Below are positions 20,024 to 29,560 of a stretch of 64,000 bases of DNA, piece by piece. Under the pieces are notes generated by a model. The model was not told the DNA's origin. It was given only the letters and a program-made list of their open reading frames with translations, and searched no databases. Position numbers and translations under genes: made by a program. This DNA is from Thermus sediminis (GTDB lineage Bacteria; Deinococcota; Deinococci; Deinococcales; Thermaceae). How positions within the stretch are numbered: the first letter of the stretch is position 1; each line of letters opens with the position of its first letter. The stretch is from the NCBI RefSeq assembly GCF_003426945.1, contig NZ_QURO01000004.1:1240001-1304000 (forward strand), in the 5' to 3' direction.

Positions 20024-21004
20024 ATGGGTAAGAGCGCCCGGCTTTTGGTGTTGGCAGATGCGCTAAGGCTCCGGCCCATGCGGGTGGGAGAGCTGGCCAA
20101 GAGGTTTGGGATAAGTGAGCGCACCGTGGAGCGGGATCTGAAGGCCCTCGAGGCCCTCGGCCACCCTTTAGAACGTGTGGGCCGGGGAATTTACCGGATC
20201 CCCGACCGTCCTCCGCCCCTGCACCCCATAGAGGCCCTGGCCCTTTTCGCCGCCGGGAGGCTCCTCTACCATCAGGCCCCCACCCGGCAGTACCGCCTGG
20301 CCCTGGACAAGCTGGCCCGGGCCCTGCCCGAGCCCCTGCGGAGCCTCCTTCTCAGGAGCACCGAGGGCCTAAAGGAGCGCCAGGGGGAAAGCCGCACCCT
20401 GGAGATGGTGGCCCGGGCCCTTTTGGAGAGGCGGGTCCTGGCTTTTGAGTACCGCTCCGGGGGGTCTAGGAACTGGCGGCCCAAGGAGCTTCTGGTCTAC
20501 TTCCTAGAAGCTAACCGCACCAACCTGGGTCTGTACGCCATCGGCTACGAGCGGGGCTTCCACAGGGCGGTGGTCACCTTCAAGCTCTCCCGTATGCGCC
20601 ACGCCCGCCTTCTAGACGAAACCTATAAAATCCCCGAGGACTTTGACCCGAGCGCCTACCTAAACCGGGCCTGGGGGGTGGTGGGGGTGCGGGAAAAGGG
20701 GGTAGAGGTGCGCCTCCGCTTCGCCCCAGAGGCCAGCTGGCGGGTTTTGGAGGGGGACTACCCGGGTCTTGAGGTGGAGGGGGAACTCCCCGACGGGAGC
20801 CTCCTCGCCCGCCTCGAGGCCGCTCCCTTTAAGGACGGGGTGCCCTACGAAGTCCTGGCCTGGATTCAAAGCTTCGGCCCCCGGGTGGAGGTACTGAGCC
20901 CTCCGGAGCTCCGGGGTCTCTGGCTAGAGGAGGCGAGGCGGCTTTTGGAACTCTACGGAACCCGACAGGAGGTGTCGGGAACCCCGCTTAAGGTGGGCGC
21001 ATGA
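20024..21004 (+). CDS. HTH-WYL domain transcriptional regulator of the CRISPR-Cas locus
   Basis: 326 residues. An N-terminal winged helix ([20 protein letters not shown]) is followed by a WYL-type ligand-binding domain near 110-190 ([25 protein letters not shown]) and a C-terminal WCX-like part. ATG 20024 is chosen because a GGAGG and AGAGG run lies just upstream. The last codons overlap the start of cas3 by 4 nt, so it is probably cotranscribed with the cas genes and may control them, as WYL proteins do in other CRISPR loci. Confidence 0.85.
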   Translation: MGKSARLLVLADALRLRPMRVGELAKRFGISERTVERDLKALEALGHPLERVGRGIYRIPDRPPPLHPIEALALFAAGRLLYHQAPTRQYRLALDKLARALPEPLRSLLLRSTEGLKERQGESRTLEMVARALLERRVLAFEYRSGGSRNWRPKELLVYFLEANRTNLGLYAIGYERGFHRAVVTFKLSRMRHARLLDETYKIPEDFDPSAYLNRAWGVVGVREKGVEVRLRFAPEASWRVLEGDYPGLEVEGELPDGSLLARLEAAPFKDGVPYEVLAWIQSFGPRVEVLSPPELRGLWLEEARRLLELYGTRQEVSGTPLKVGA

Positions 21005-23707
21005 GCGCAGAAAAGGCGGCCCTAGCTCTGTGGGCTAAAAGCGGCGAACCCTTCCACCCCCTCTTGGCCCACATGCTGGACACGGCGGCGGTGGCCCAGG
21101 CGGTGCTCTTCCGCGAGCCTTCCCGGACCCTTGCCCTCTACACCCAGGACTGGGGCCTTTCCCTGGAGGAGGCTGTGGCCTGGGTGGCCCTCCTCGTGGG
21201 CCTCCACGACCTGGGCAAGGCGAGCCCCGTCTTTCAGGCGGCCTGGGAGGAGGGGGCGAGGCGGGTGCAGGAGGCGGGCCTCCTCCTGGAGGAGGGCCTG
21301 GAATGGGTGGCCCACGGGGTCTTCACGGAGCTCTATTTGAGGCGCCTCCTCAAGGCGAAGGGCTTGCCCGAGCGGGCGGCCAACGACCTGGCCACCGCCC
21401 TCGGGGCCCACCACGGCTTTCTAGCGAGCGCCGAGGAGAAGAAAGCTGCCCGCCGCCAGCTCAAACAGGAAGACCCCCTTTGGTGGGAGGTCCGAAGGTG
21501 GCTTCTAGAGGAGCTGTTCCAAAGGCTCGGGGCCCGGCTACCCGAGCTGGAAGGTAGGGAGGCCAGGCCCGAGGCCGTGCTCCGGGTCATGGCCCTCGCC
21601 TCCTTCGCCGACTGGGTGGCCTCGGACCCCAACTTCTTCCCTTACGGCCGGGACCCCATGGACCCGGGCTACCTGGCGGAGGCCCAAAAGAGGGCCAAGA
21701 GGGCCTTGGACCAGGTGGGCTGGAAGGCCTTCCGCTCGCCCGAAAAGCGGGAGTTCCGCCATCTTTTCTCCTTTAGCCCCAACCCTCTCCAGACCAGGCT
21801 TCCCCAGGTCTTGGGAAGCCCCAAGGAGCCCGTTCTCGCCTTGGTGGAGGCCCCCATGGGCATGGGCAAGACGGAGGCCGCCCTCTACGCCTACCACCTC
21901 CTCCAATGGGCCCTGGGGCACCGGGGGCTCTATGTGGCCCTCCCTACCCAGGCCACCGGAAACGGCCTCTTCCCCCGGGTAAAGGCTTTCCTGGAAAGAC
22001 TACATTCCGAGGGGCCCCTGGACCTCCAGCTCCAACACGGGGCTGCCCTCCTCAACCGGGAGTACGTGGCCCTTTTGGAAAAGGTCCGCCCGGAGCAGGT
22101 GGAGAAGGAGGGCGCCGTGGCCTCGGCCTGGTTTTCCGCCCGCAAGCGGGCCATGCTCTCCCCCCACGGGGTGGGCACCCTGGACCAGGCCCTCCTGGGG
22201 GTTCTTCGGGTGAAGCATCACTTCATCCGCCTCTGGGGCCTCATGAACCGGGTGGTAGTGCTGGACGAGGTGCACGCCTACGATGTCTACACCTCGGGGC
22301 TCCTCCTTTCCCTCCTCAAGTGGCTCAAGGCCCTGGGCTCCAGCGTCATCCTCATGACCGCTACCCTGCCCCCTTCCCGCCGGAGGGAACTCCTTAAGGC
22401 CTGGGGGGGGGAAGGCCTCCGCCCAGGACCTGGGGGCCTACCCCCGGGTGGCGGTGGTGGAGGGGGAGGCCGTGCGCCCCGCCTCCCTCCCGCCCCATCG
22501 GGAGCTGGAGGTGGCCCTGAAGCGGGTCCCCGTGGGGGTGGAGGACCTGGCAAAGACCCTGCGGGAAGCCCTGCCCGGGGCCATTGGGGCCATTGTGAAC
22601 ACCGTGGACCGGGCCCAAGCCCTCTACCGGGCCCTGGGAGAGGGGAAACGCTTCACCGTGGGGGAGCTGGAGGAGGAGGTGCGCCGGGACTTTCCGGGGC
22701 GGGAAGGGGAGGTGGTGGGGAAGGTCCTGGAGGACGGCACCCGGGTCTTCCTCCTCCACGCCCGCTTTCCCGCCGAGGAACGGGCCCTGAGGGAAGCCCT
22801 GGTCCTCAAGCTCTTTGGTAGGGGAGGGCCGCGGCCTGAGAGGGCCATCCTAGTGGCCACCCAGGTGGCGGAGCAGAGCCTGGACCTGGACTTTGACCTC
22901 CTCTACACGGACCTGGCCCCCATAGACCTCCTCTTCCAGCGGGCGGGGAGGCTCCACCGTCACGAGCGGTCCAGGCCCGAAAAACACGCCTTCCCCCGTC
23001 TCCTCCTGGGCGTGCCGGAGGGCCTGGGCTTCGGCAAACCCCTTTACTGGGACGCCGTCTACGAGGACTTCGTGTTGCTGTCCACCTGGCGGGCCCTCGA
23101 GGGCAAGGCCTCCCTCCGCATCCCCCAGGACCTCGAGGGCCTTCTCCAGGAGGTCTACGAGGAAGAAGAACCCATCAAGTTTCTGGAGGACCTCCGGGAG
23201 CGAGCCCGGAAGAGCTTGGAAAAACTCAAAGAGCGCAGGGAAAGGGAGGCCCAGACTGCCAAGGCGCTTTCCCTAAGCGACCCCGCCCGCCTCCTGGCCT
23301 ACTGGGACGAGGGGGAGATGGTGGCCCGGGAACGGTTGGAAGATGACGAGGAGAAGCCGGAAACCCAACGCCTCCTCACCCGCCTGGGCGACCCCAGCGT
23401 GGCCGTGGTCCCCCTCTTCCGGGTAGGGGAGGCGCTCTATCTGGACCGGGAGGGACGGCGGAGGGTGCCCCTCTCGGGGGAGCTTTCCCGAGAGGAGGCG
23501 GAAACCCTCTTCCAGCGGGCGGTGCGGCTTTCCCGCCGCCCTATACCCACGACCCTGCTCCGGGAAGACCCACCCAAGGCCTGGAGGAGAAGCGGCCTCC
23601 TGAAGGGCCTTAGGCCATTGGAGGTGGGAAGGGTCTTCATGCTGGAAAAGGGCGCCTTCCGGGTGGACCTGGACCCGGAGCTAGGGGTGGTTTACCGGGA
23701 GGTTTAA
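21001..23707 (+). CDS. cas3: CRISPR-associated nuclease-helicase Cas3 (type I-E), frameshifted at G9
   Basis: Degrades DNA bound by Cascade. The HD nuclease part shows [12 protein letters not shown] near 17-28, [11 protein letters not shown] near 65-75 and AHHGF near 137-141. The helicase part has Walker [12 protein letters not shown] near 283, DEVH in [10 protein letters not shown] near 422, and VILMTATLP. At 22403-22411 nine G residues shift the frame; homology resumes at once as [13 protein letters not shown], with motifs [10 protein letters not shown] and [12 protein letters not shown] following. Eight G would restore the frame. Joined length is about 902 residues, normal for Cas3. Could be an assembly error, a real mutation or slippage. 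Confidence 0.85.
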
Positions 23708-23761
23708 ACCCGTCAGGGGATGTCGGGTAGGCTCTGTAACCTCAAGGGAGGAGGGAGAAAC

Positions 23762-25249
23762 GTGGAGGCCAAGTTCAACCTGGTTGATGAACCCTGGATC
23801 CCCGTCCTGCGGGAGGAGCGGGTGGTGGAGGTGGGGATAAGGGAGGCCCTCCTCGAGGCGCCCACCATCCTCCGCATTGAAACCCCTTCCCCCCTGGAGG
23901 AGGCCGCCCTTCACCGGCTCCTTCTCGCCGTTCTCCACCGGGCCCTCGAGGGGCCCCGCCGGCCGGAGGACGTTCTGGACTGGTGGCGAGCGGGGCGCTT
24001 TCCCAAGAAGCCCATAGAGGACTACCTGAACCACTTCCGGGACCGCTTCTTCCTCTTCCACCCCGAGGCCCCCTTCCTCCAGGTGGCGGACCTCCCGGAG
24101 GACAAACCTCTTCCCTGGAGCAAGCTCCTTCCTGAACTTGCAAGCGGCGATAACCCCACCCTCTTTGACCACACCACCGAGGAAAACGTCCCCAAGGCCA
24201 CCTATGCCCAGGCCACCCGGGCCCTTTTGGTACACCAGACCTTTGCCTTGGGCGGCCTCCTGCGCCGGTACGGGGTACCCTCGGCCCAGGATGCCCCCGT
24301 GGTCCGCTCCGCCCTTTTCCTGCCCACCGGGGAAAACCTTCTGCAAACCCTGCTCCTCAACCTGGTCCCCTACCCTCAAGAGGAGGATGCCCCCATCTGG
24401 GAGGTGCCTCCCCTGCGGCTCCAAGACTTGGAGGGCGCCAAGACCGAGTGGCCCCTTTCCGGCAGGACCCGGGTCTACACCTGGCCTTCCCGGGGGGTGC
24501 GCCTCCTGGACGAAGGGGATGGGGTGCGGTTCATGGGGTACGGACCCGGGGTGAAGCCCTCGGAGGCCGTCTACCGGGACCCCATGGTGGCCCAGCGCCT
24601 GGATGCCAAGGTCAAAGTGGAGTTCCTTCGCTTTTCCAAGGAGAAGAGCTTTTGGCGGGACTTCTCCGCCATGCTCCCTAGGCAAGGGGGCAAGGTGGCC
24701 GCCACCGTGGACCATGCCCAGGATCTTCAAAACAAGCTGCAGGACGAGGAGGAAGGGTGGGAAGGGCAGGTGGCCCTCCGGGTGCTGGGCCAGGTTTCGG
24801 AGCTTGGCAAGGACAAGGTTCTAGACGTTCGCCGGGAGGTCTACCCCTTGCCCACCGGGCTCCTTTCGCCGAAGGGAGAGGAGAATCTGGAGAAGGCCTT
24901 GAAGGCCGCCGAGGAGCTAGGGCAAGGCCTTTTCCACCTGGTGCTTGAGGTGGCCTGGGCGGTGATGGGCGAGCGGGACCGCCAGGAGCTTAAGAACTTC
25001 GCCCGCTCCCTTCCCCTGGAGCGCCTCTACTGGCACGCCCTGGACGGGGCCTTCCCTAGGTTCCTCGCCCAAGTGGAGAAGAAAGATTCCCTGGAGCTAT
25101 GGCGGGAAGAGCTCAAAGGGGCGGCCCGGGGAGCCTGGGAGGCCACCCGGCTCTTTCTGGGCACAGAGGCCCGGCACCTCAAGGCCTTGGCCGAAGGGGA
25201 ACGGCTTTTGGGCTACCTGCTGGGTAGGTTAGAGGAGGTGGTTGGGTGA
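23762..25249 (+). CDS. casA: Cascade large subunit Cas8e (Cse1/CasA)
   Basis: 495 residues. Cas8e recognises the PAM and recruits Cas3. It has the family start FNLVDEPWIPVL and conserved FLFHPEAPFLQV near 94-105. GTG 23762 is chosen because it directly precedes the conserved N-terminus and follows a GGAGGGAG site; an upstream ATG-like start at 23720 adds unrelated residues. The stop overlaps the cse2 start by 4 nt. Divergent in sequence as usual for this subunit. Confidence 0.9.
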   Translation: MEAKFNLVDEPWIPVLREERVVEVGIREALLEAPTILRIETPSPLEEAALHRLLLAVLHRALEGPRRPEDVLDWWRAGRFPKKPIEDYLNHFRDRFFLFHPEAPFLQVADLPEDKPLPWSKLLPELASGDNPTLFDHTTEENVPKATYAQATRALLVHQTFALGGLLRRYGVPSAQDAPVVRSALFLPTGENLLQTLLLNLVPYPQEEDAPIWEVPPLRLQDLEGAKTEWPLSGRTRVYTWPSRGVRLLDEGDGVRFMGYGPGVKPSEAVYRDPMVAQRLDAKVKVEFLRFSKEKSFWRDFSAMLPRQGGKVAATVDHAQDLQNKLQDEEEGWEGQVALRVLGQVSELGKDKVLDVRREVYPLPTGLLSPKGEENLEKALKAAEELGQGLFHLVLEVAWAVMGERDRQELKNFARSLPLERLYWHALDGAFPRFLAQVEKKDSLELWREELKGAARGAWEATRLFLGTEARHLKALAEGERLLGYLLGRLEEVVG

Positions 25250-25740
25250 GCCAGGGTAAAGGGTTTTTGGAGTGGTTGGAGCGCCTGAAAGCCCAGAAGG
25301 CATGGACCCCAGCGCGGGCGGCCCTGAGGCGGAGCCTCGCCTTTCCCCCGGGGGCCTACCCCAAGGTCATGCCCTACGTGGAGCCCTTCGTCAAGGAGGA
25401 GGGTTGGGTGCGGGAGGCCCACTACCTGGTGGCGGCCCTCTACGCCTTGAAGGACGGGGCCCACCAGGAGGGCCGCACCTTGGCCCGGGCTCTCTGGGAG
25501 AAGGCCCAGGGGTCCGATAGCGTGGAGAGGCGCTTCCTGGCCCTTTTGGACGCCGACCGGGACCAGATCGCCTTCCGCTTGCGCCAGGCGGTGGCCCTGG
25601 TGGAAGGGGGGTTGGACTTCGTCCAGCTTCTGAACGACCTGTTGCGCTGGTTTTCCCCGGAACGTTATGTCCAGGCCCGCTGGGCCAGGGAGTTCTACGG
25701 AGCCGAGGTTTCGGAGGAGAAGAAGGGGGTGGAGGCATGA
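25246..25740 (+). CDS. casB: Cascade small subunit Cse2/CasB
   Basis: 164 residues from GTG 25246, overlapping cas8e by 4 nt. Helical, basic protein; two copies of Cse2 stabilise the target DNA and crRNA in Cascade. LRRSLAFPPGAYPKVMPYV and LNDLLRWF near the C-terminus fit the family. The stop overlaps the cas7 start by 4 nt, a tight translational coupling. Confidence 0.9.
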   Translation: MSQGKGFLEWLERLKAQKAWTPARAALRRSLAFPPGAYPKVMPYVEPFVKEEGWVREAHYLVAALYALKDGAHQEGRTLARALWEKAQGSDSVERRFLALLDADRDQIAFRLRQAVALVEGGLDFVQLLNDLLRWFSPERYVQARWAREFYGAEVSEEKKGVEA

Positions 25741-26888
25741 AGCTTATGGAAGTGCACATCCTGCAGACGGTGGTCCCTAGCAACCTGAACCGGGACGACA
25801 CGGGAAGCCCCAAGGATGCTCTCTTTGGGGGGTTTAGGCGGGCTAGGATCTCTAGCCAGGCCCAGAAGCGGGCGGTGCGGGTGGCTTTCAGGGATTTCAG
25901 GGAGAAGCTGTTTGGACAGTTCTTAGATGCTGAGTTTGCCGTACGTACACAAAAGCTCGTGAACGAGCGTCTGGTACCTGAGCTCATGAAACGGGGCTTT
26001 AACCAAAACGATGCCGAACAACTGAGTGTGAAAACACTTCAACTTCTGAAGAAGGGGGAAGGAGCCTTCTTCAAAAAAGATAAACCCCACGAGACAACTT
26101 ATCTTATCTTTGCTGCTCCCAAGGAAATAGAGAAGCTTATTGATTTCATTGTCAACAACTCCGCTCGTCTGTCAGGCGAGCTTGATAAAAGGACTAAGCA
26201 AAAGCTGGGTAACGAGCTGAATGAGGTGTTGGATGGCGGAAAAGCCGTAGATCTGGCCCTCTTTGGCCGGATGCTGGCGGACCGGCCCGAGCTGGGGGTG
26301 GATGCCGCCTGCCAGGTGGCCCACGCTCTTTCCACCCACAAGGTGGACCGGGAGTTTGACTTTTACACCGCCGTGGACGACCTAAACCCCAAGGAGGAAA
26401 CCGGTGCCGGGATGATGGGGGACGTGGAGTTCTACTCCGCCACCCTCTACCGCTACGCCGTGGTGGACCTGGGGAAACTCCTGGAAAACCTTCAAGGGGA
26501 CAAGGAGCTGGCGCTAAGGGGGGCCTTGGCCTTCCTCGAGGCCTTCGCCCTTACCCTGCCCTCGGGCAAGCAGAACAGCTTCGCCGCCCACAACCCGCCC
26601 CTCTTCGTGGCCTTCCGGGCTGGGGTCGGCCTGCCCAGGAACCTGGCCACCGCCTTTGAGAGGCCCATCCGTCCCCGGGAGGACAGGCCCCTTTCCGCCC
26701 TCTCGGCGGAGGCCCTAGCCCAGACGTGGACCAGGTTTGACCGGGCCTACGGGCCCCTGAACCCCGAGTGGAAAGGGGCGGTGAACCTAACGGAGGCGAA
26801 GGACCTTGACCCGTGGCCCCTGTTTGAGGGACTTAGGGACCTCAAGACCGAGGTGGAGAGGGCCCTGAAGGCGCTTTTGGAGGTGTAG
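25737..26888 (+). CDS. casC: Cascade backbone subunit Cas7e (Cse4/CasC), mosaic in base composition
   Basis: 383 residues. Six copies of Cas7e bind the crRNA spacer. The N-terminus EVHILQTVVPSNLNRDDTG and ISSQAQKRAVR are typical RNA-binding elements, and the C-terminal RAMP parts include GEVEF-like GMMGDVEFYSATLYRYAVV. Codons for about residues 60-160 (25915-26220) are A+T-rich (about 44% G+C by my count over 25921-26160) in a gene otherwise near 65-70%, pointing to replacement of an internal segment by recombination. The frame is intact. Confidence 0.93.
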   Translation: MKLMEVHILQTVVPSNLNRDDTGSPKDALFGGFRRARISSQAQKRAVRVAFRDFREKLFGQFLDAEFAVRTQKLVNERLVPELMKRGFNQNDAEQLSVKTLQLLKKGEGAFFKKDKPHETTYLIFAAPKEIEKLIDFIVNNSARLSGELDKRTKQKLGNELNEVLDGGKAVDLALFGRMLADRPELGVDAACQVAHALSTHKVDREFDFYTAVDDLNPKEETGAGMMGDVEFYSATLYRYAVVDLGKLLENLQGDKELALRGALAFLEAFALTLPSGKQNSFAAHNPPLFVAFRAGVGLPRNLATAFERPIRPREDRPLSALSAEALAQTWTRFDRAYGPLNPEWKGAVNLTEAKDLDPWPLFEGLRDLKTEVERALKALLEV

Positions 26889-26889
26889 C

Positions 26890-27567
26890 GTGCCCACCCT
26901 CCTCCTTAGGCTCCAAGGCCCCCTGCAGTCCTGGGGCACCCGGAGCCGCTTTGACCACCGGGATACCTGGCCCTATCCCACGAAAAGCGGGGTAGTAGGC
27001 CTCCTGGCCGCCGCCCTGGGCCGGGACCGGAGGGAGGACGTCTCCGACCTGGCCGCCCTCCGCATGGGGGTGCGAGTGGACCGGAAAGGGGTGCTTAAGG
27101 TGGACTACCAGACGGCCAAAGAAGTCCGGACCGCCAACCTGGAGAGCAAGAAAAAGAAAGACGTGCAGAGCTGGCGGTATTTCCTCTCCGACGCGGCCTT
27201 CCTGGCGGGCCTCGAGGGGGATGGGGGGCTTCTTCGCGAGCTCCACGGGGCCCTGAAAAACCCCCGCTTTCCCCTCTTTCTGGGGCGCAAGGGCTACGTG
27301 CCAAGTCCACCCCCCTACCTGCCAGACGGCCTAGTGGAAGCCCCCCTGGAAGAGGCCCTGAGGGCCTACCCTTACCTAGCAAGGGGCGAGCCTCGGGAAG
27401 ACCTCCTCCTGGCCCTCGAGGCCAGGGAGGGCCGCCTGGTCTACGACCAGCCCGCGGGGCCCTTCAGCGAGCGCCGCTTCGCCGCCCGGTACGTGGAGGA
27501 GCGGTGGCTTCCCAAAGAAGAGGTCCCCGAGGGTCCTCCGAGCTGGGAGGTGGCCCGTGTGGGTTAG
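26890..27567 (+). CDS. casD: Cascade subunit Cas5e (CasD)
   Basis: 225 residues from GTG 26890, one base after the cas7 stop. The family signature LLLRLQGPLQSWGTRSRFD opens the protein and PTKSGVVGLLAAALG follows near 32-46. Cas5e holds the 5' handle of the crRNA at the foot of Cascade. Overlaps cas6e by 11 nt. Confidence 0.93.
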   Translation: MPTLLLRLQGPLQSWGTRSRFDHRDTWPYPTKSGVVGLLAAALGRDRREDVSDLAALRMGVRVDRKGVLKVDYQTAKEVRTANLESKKKKDVQSWRYFLSDAAFLAGLEGDGGLLRELHGALKNPRFPLFLGRKGYVPSPPPYLPDGLVEAPLEEALRAYPYLARGEPREDLLLALEAREGRLVYDQPAGPFSERRFAARYVEERWLPKEEVPEGPPSWEVARVG

Positions 27568-28183
27568 CAAGCTGGTGCTCAACCCGGCCTCCCGGGCGGC
27601 CCGGCGGGACCTGGCCAACCCCTACGAGATGCACCGCACCCTTTCCAAGGCGGTTTCCCAGGCCTTGAAGGAGGGGCGGGAACGCCTCCTTTGGCGCCTG
27701 GAGCCCACCCGGGGCATAGAGCCTCCCGTGGTCCTGGTGCAGACCCTCACCGAGCCCCTCTGGAGCGTGCTGGAGGAGGGGTACGCTGAGGTCTTCCCCC
27801 CAAAGCCCTTTGAGCCCGTCCTTCGGCCCGGCCAGCGCCTCCGCTTCCGCCTGCGGGCCAACCCCGCCGTGCGCCTGGCGGCCACGGGCAAGCGGGTGGC
27901 CCTGAAGACCCCGCCTGAGAAGCTGGCCTGGCTGGAAAGGCGGCTTGCGGAAGGGGGCTTTCGCCTTCTAGAAGGCGAGACCGGGCCCCTGGTGCGCATC
28001 CTGCAGGACACCTTTCTGGAGGCGCGGCACAAGGGGGAGGAGGGCCGTTTGGTCCAGATCCAGGCCGTTCTCTTTGAGGGGGTCCTCGAGGTGGTGGACC
28101 CCGAGAAGGCTCGGGCTACCCTGGAACGGGGGGTGGGTCCGGGCAAGGTCCTGGGCCTTGGCCTCCTCTCCCTAGCCCCTTGA
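27557..28183 (+). CDS. casE: CRISPR RNA endoribonuclease Cas6e (CasE)
   Basis: 208 residues, standard size. Cas6e cuts the pre-crRNA at the base of the repeat hairpin and stays bound to the 3' end. NPYEMHRTLSKAV places a His at residue 26, the position of the catalytic His in the Thermus thermophilus enzyme. The C-terminal glycine-rich GPGKVLGLGLLSL is the RNA-contact loop of the family. GTG start at 27557, overlapping cas5 by 11 nt. Confidence 0.93.
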   Translation: MWVSKLVLNPASRAARRDLANPYEMHRTLSKAVSQALKEGRERLLWRLEPTRGIEPPVVLVQTLTEPLWSVLEEGYAEVFPPKPFEPVLRPGQRLRFRLRANPAVRLAATGKRVALKTPPEKLAWLERRLAEGGFRLLEGETGPLVRILQDTFLEARHKGEEGRLVQIQAVLFEGVLEVVDPEKARATLERGVGPGKVLGLGLLSLAP

Positions 28184-28191
28184 GGTGGGCC

Positions 28192-29169
28192 ATGCCCCCC
28201 GTGCCCAGCGCCAGGAACCTGAAGGAGCTCCCCAAGCTCAGGGACGGGCTTTCCTACCTTTACGTGGAGCACGCCGTGGTGGAGCGGGAGGCAGGGGGCA
28301 TCGGCATCTACGACCAGGAGGGCCTCACCCTGGCCCCCGCGGCGAACCTGGGGGTCCTGTTCCTGGGCCCGGGGACCCGCATCACCCACGCGGCCATCCG
28401 TCTCCTCGCAGAAAACGGGTGCACCGTGGCCTGGGTAGGGGAAGGGATGGCCCGCTTCTACGCCCAGGGGCTAGGGGACACCCGAAGCGGGGCTCGCCTT
28501 TACCGCCAGGCCCGGGCCTGGGCAGACCCTGCGCTCCATCTGGAGGTGGTCCTGAGGCTTTACCGGATGCGCTTTTCCCAACCCCTTCCCGAGGGGCTGA
28601 CCCTGGAGCAGGTGCGGGGCCTCGAGGGGGTGCGGGTGCGGGAGACCTACGCCCGTTGGAGCCGGGAGACCGGGGTGCCCTGGTACGGCCGGAGCTACGA
28701 CCGAAGGGACTGGCGGGCGGCCGACCCCGTAAACCGGGCCCTCTCCGCCGGGGCCGCCTACCTCTATGGCCTGGCCCACGCCGCCGTTGTGTCCATGGGC
28801 TTCAGCCCTGCCCTGGGCTTCATCCACACGGGGAAGCTCCTCTCCTTCGTGTACGACATCGCCGACCTCTACAAGGCCGACTACCTAGTCCCCGCCGCCT
28901 TCCGCACCGTGGCCAAGTCTGAGGAAGGGGTGGAGCGCCGGGTGCGGAGGGCCTTGCGGCAAGCCATCCAGGAGGGGCGGCTGCTGGAGCGCATCTCCGA
29001 GGATCTCCTGAACCTCTTCCACGGCCTGGGTTTGCCCGAGGGGGATGACCCCGTGGAGGAGGACCCTAGCCGTCCTGGGAGGCTTTGGGACCTCGAGGGC
29101 GAGGTGGAAGGCGGGGTGGCCTATGGTGGTGATGGTCCTGGAGAAGGTGCCGAAGAGCCTGAGGGGTGA
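28192..29169 (+). CDS. cas1: CRISPR integrase Cas1e
   Basis: 325 residues. Metal ligands fit the family: Glu in VRETYARWS, His in GFIHTGKLLSFVYD, Asp in IADLYKAD. ATG 28192 (MPPVPSARNLKELP) is preferred with GAGGTG just upstream; a TTG at 28180 would add four residues. Cas1 and Cas2 insert new spacers at the leader end of the array. The C-terminal tail overlaps cas2 by 47 nt. Confidence 0.93.
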   Translation: MPPVPSARNLKELPKLRDGLSYLYVEHAVVEREAGGIGIYDQEGLTLAPAANLGVLFLGPGTRITHAAIRLLAENGCTVAWVGEGMARFYAQGLGDTRSGARLYRQARAWADPALHLEVVLRLYRMRFSQPLPEGLTLEQVRGLEGVRVRETYARWSRETGVPWYGRSYDRRDWRAADPVNRALSAGAAYLYGLAHAAVVSMGFSPALGFIHTGKLLSFVYDIADLYKADYLVPAAFRTVAKSEEGVERRVRRALRQAIQEGRLLERISEDLLNLFHGLGLPEGDDPVEEDPSRPGRLWDLEGEVEGGVAYGGDGPGEGAEEPEG

Positions 29170-29503
29170 CCTTACCCGGTTCCTGGTAGAGGTGGACACC
29201 GGGGTCTTCGTGGGCCGGGTAAGCGCTATGGTAAGGGACCTCCTCTGGGAGAAGGCGGTAGAGAAAGCGGAGGGGGGCCGGGTGGCCATGGCTTATCGGG
29301 CCAACAATGAGCAAGGCTTTGCCCTTCGGCTTCACGGCTACTCGGACCGCACTTTGCGGGACTTTGATGGTATAGTTTTGGTGAGCATTCGGAACGCCGA
29401 GGCGGCGCGGAAGGCGGCGAGGTTAACTAAACAGGTGCAACGTTACAAGTGCTGCGCCGCTGAGGAATCCGAAGGGGATCTTGAAAAAAAGAATCTGCAA
29501 TAG
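29123..29503 (+). CDS. cas2: CRISPR adaptation protein Cas2e
   Basis: 126 residues. The start MVVMVLEKVPKSLRGDLTRF is the usual Cas2e N-terminus and GVFVGRVSAMVRDLLWEK follows. ATG 29123 lies inside the end of cas1. The protein ends with a polar tail beyond the usual fold (KQVQRYKCCAAEESEGD), making it slightly long. It bridges two Cas1 dimers in the integration complex and lies directly next to the leader and array. Confidence 0.92.
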   Translation: MVVMVLEKVPKSLRGDLTRFLVEVDTGVFVGRVSAMVRDLLWEKAVEKAEGGRVAMAYRANNEQGFALRLHGYSDRTLRDFDGIVLVSIRNAEAARKAARLTKQVQRYKCCAAEESEGDLEKKNLQ

Positions 29504-29560
29504 CCCCTGGTAAGACACATAAAAGGGGGTGAAGGGCAGTTTTCGCCGTTCTGGTCAAGT
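29504..29560 (+). promoter_or_regulatory. CRISPR leader
   Basis: The 57 bp between cas2 and the first repeat contain ATAAAAGGGGG and a locally A+T-richer stretch. The cas2 side must be the leader end because the opposite terminal repeat carries a degenerate last base. No consensus promoter is certain. Confidence 0.6.
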
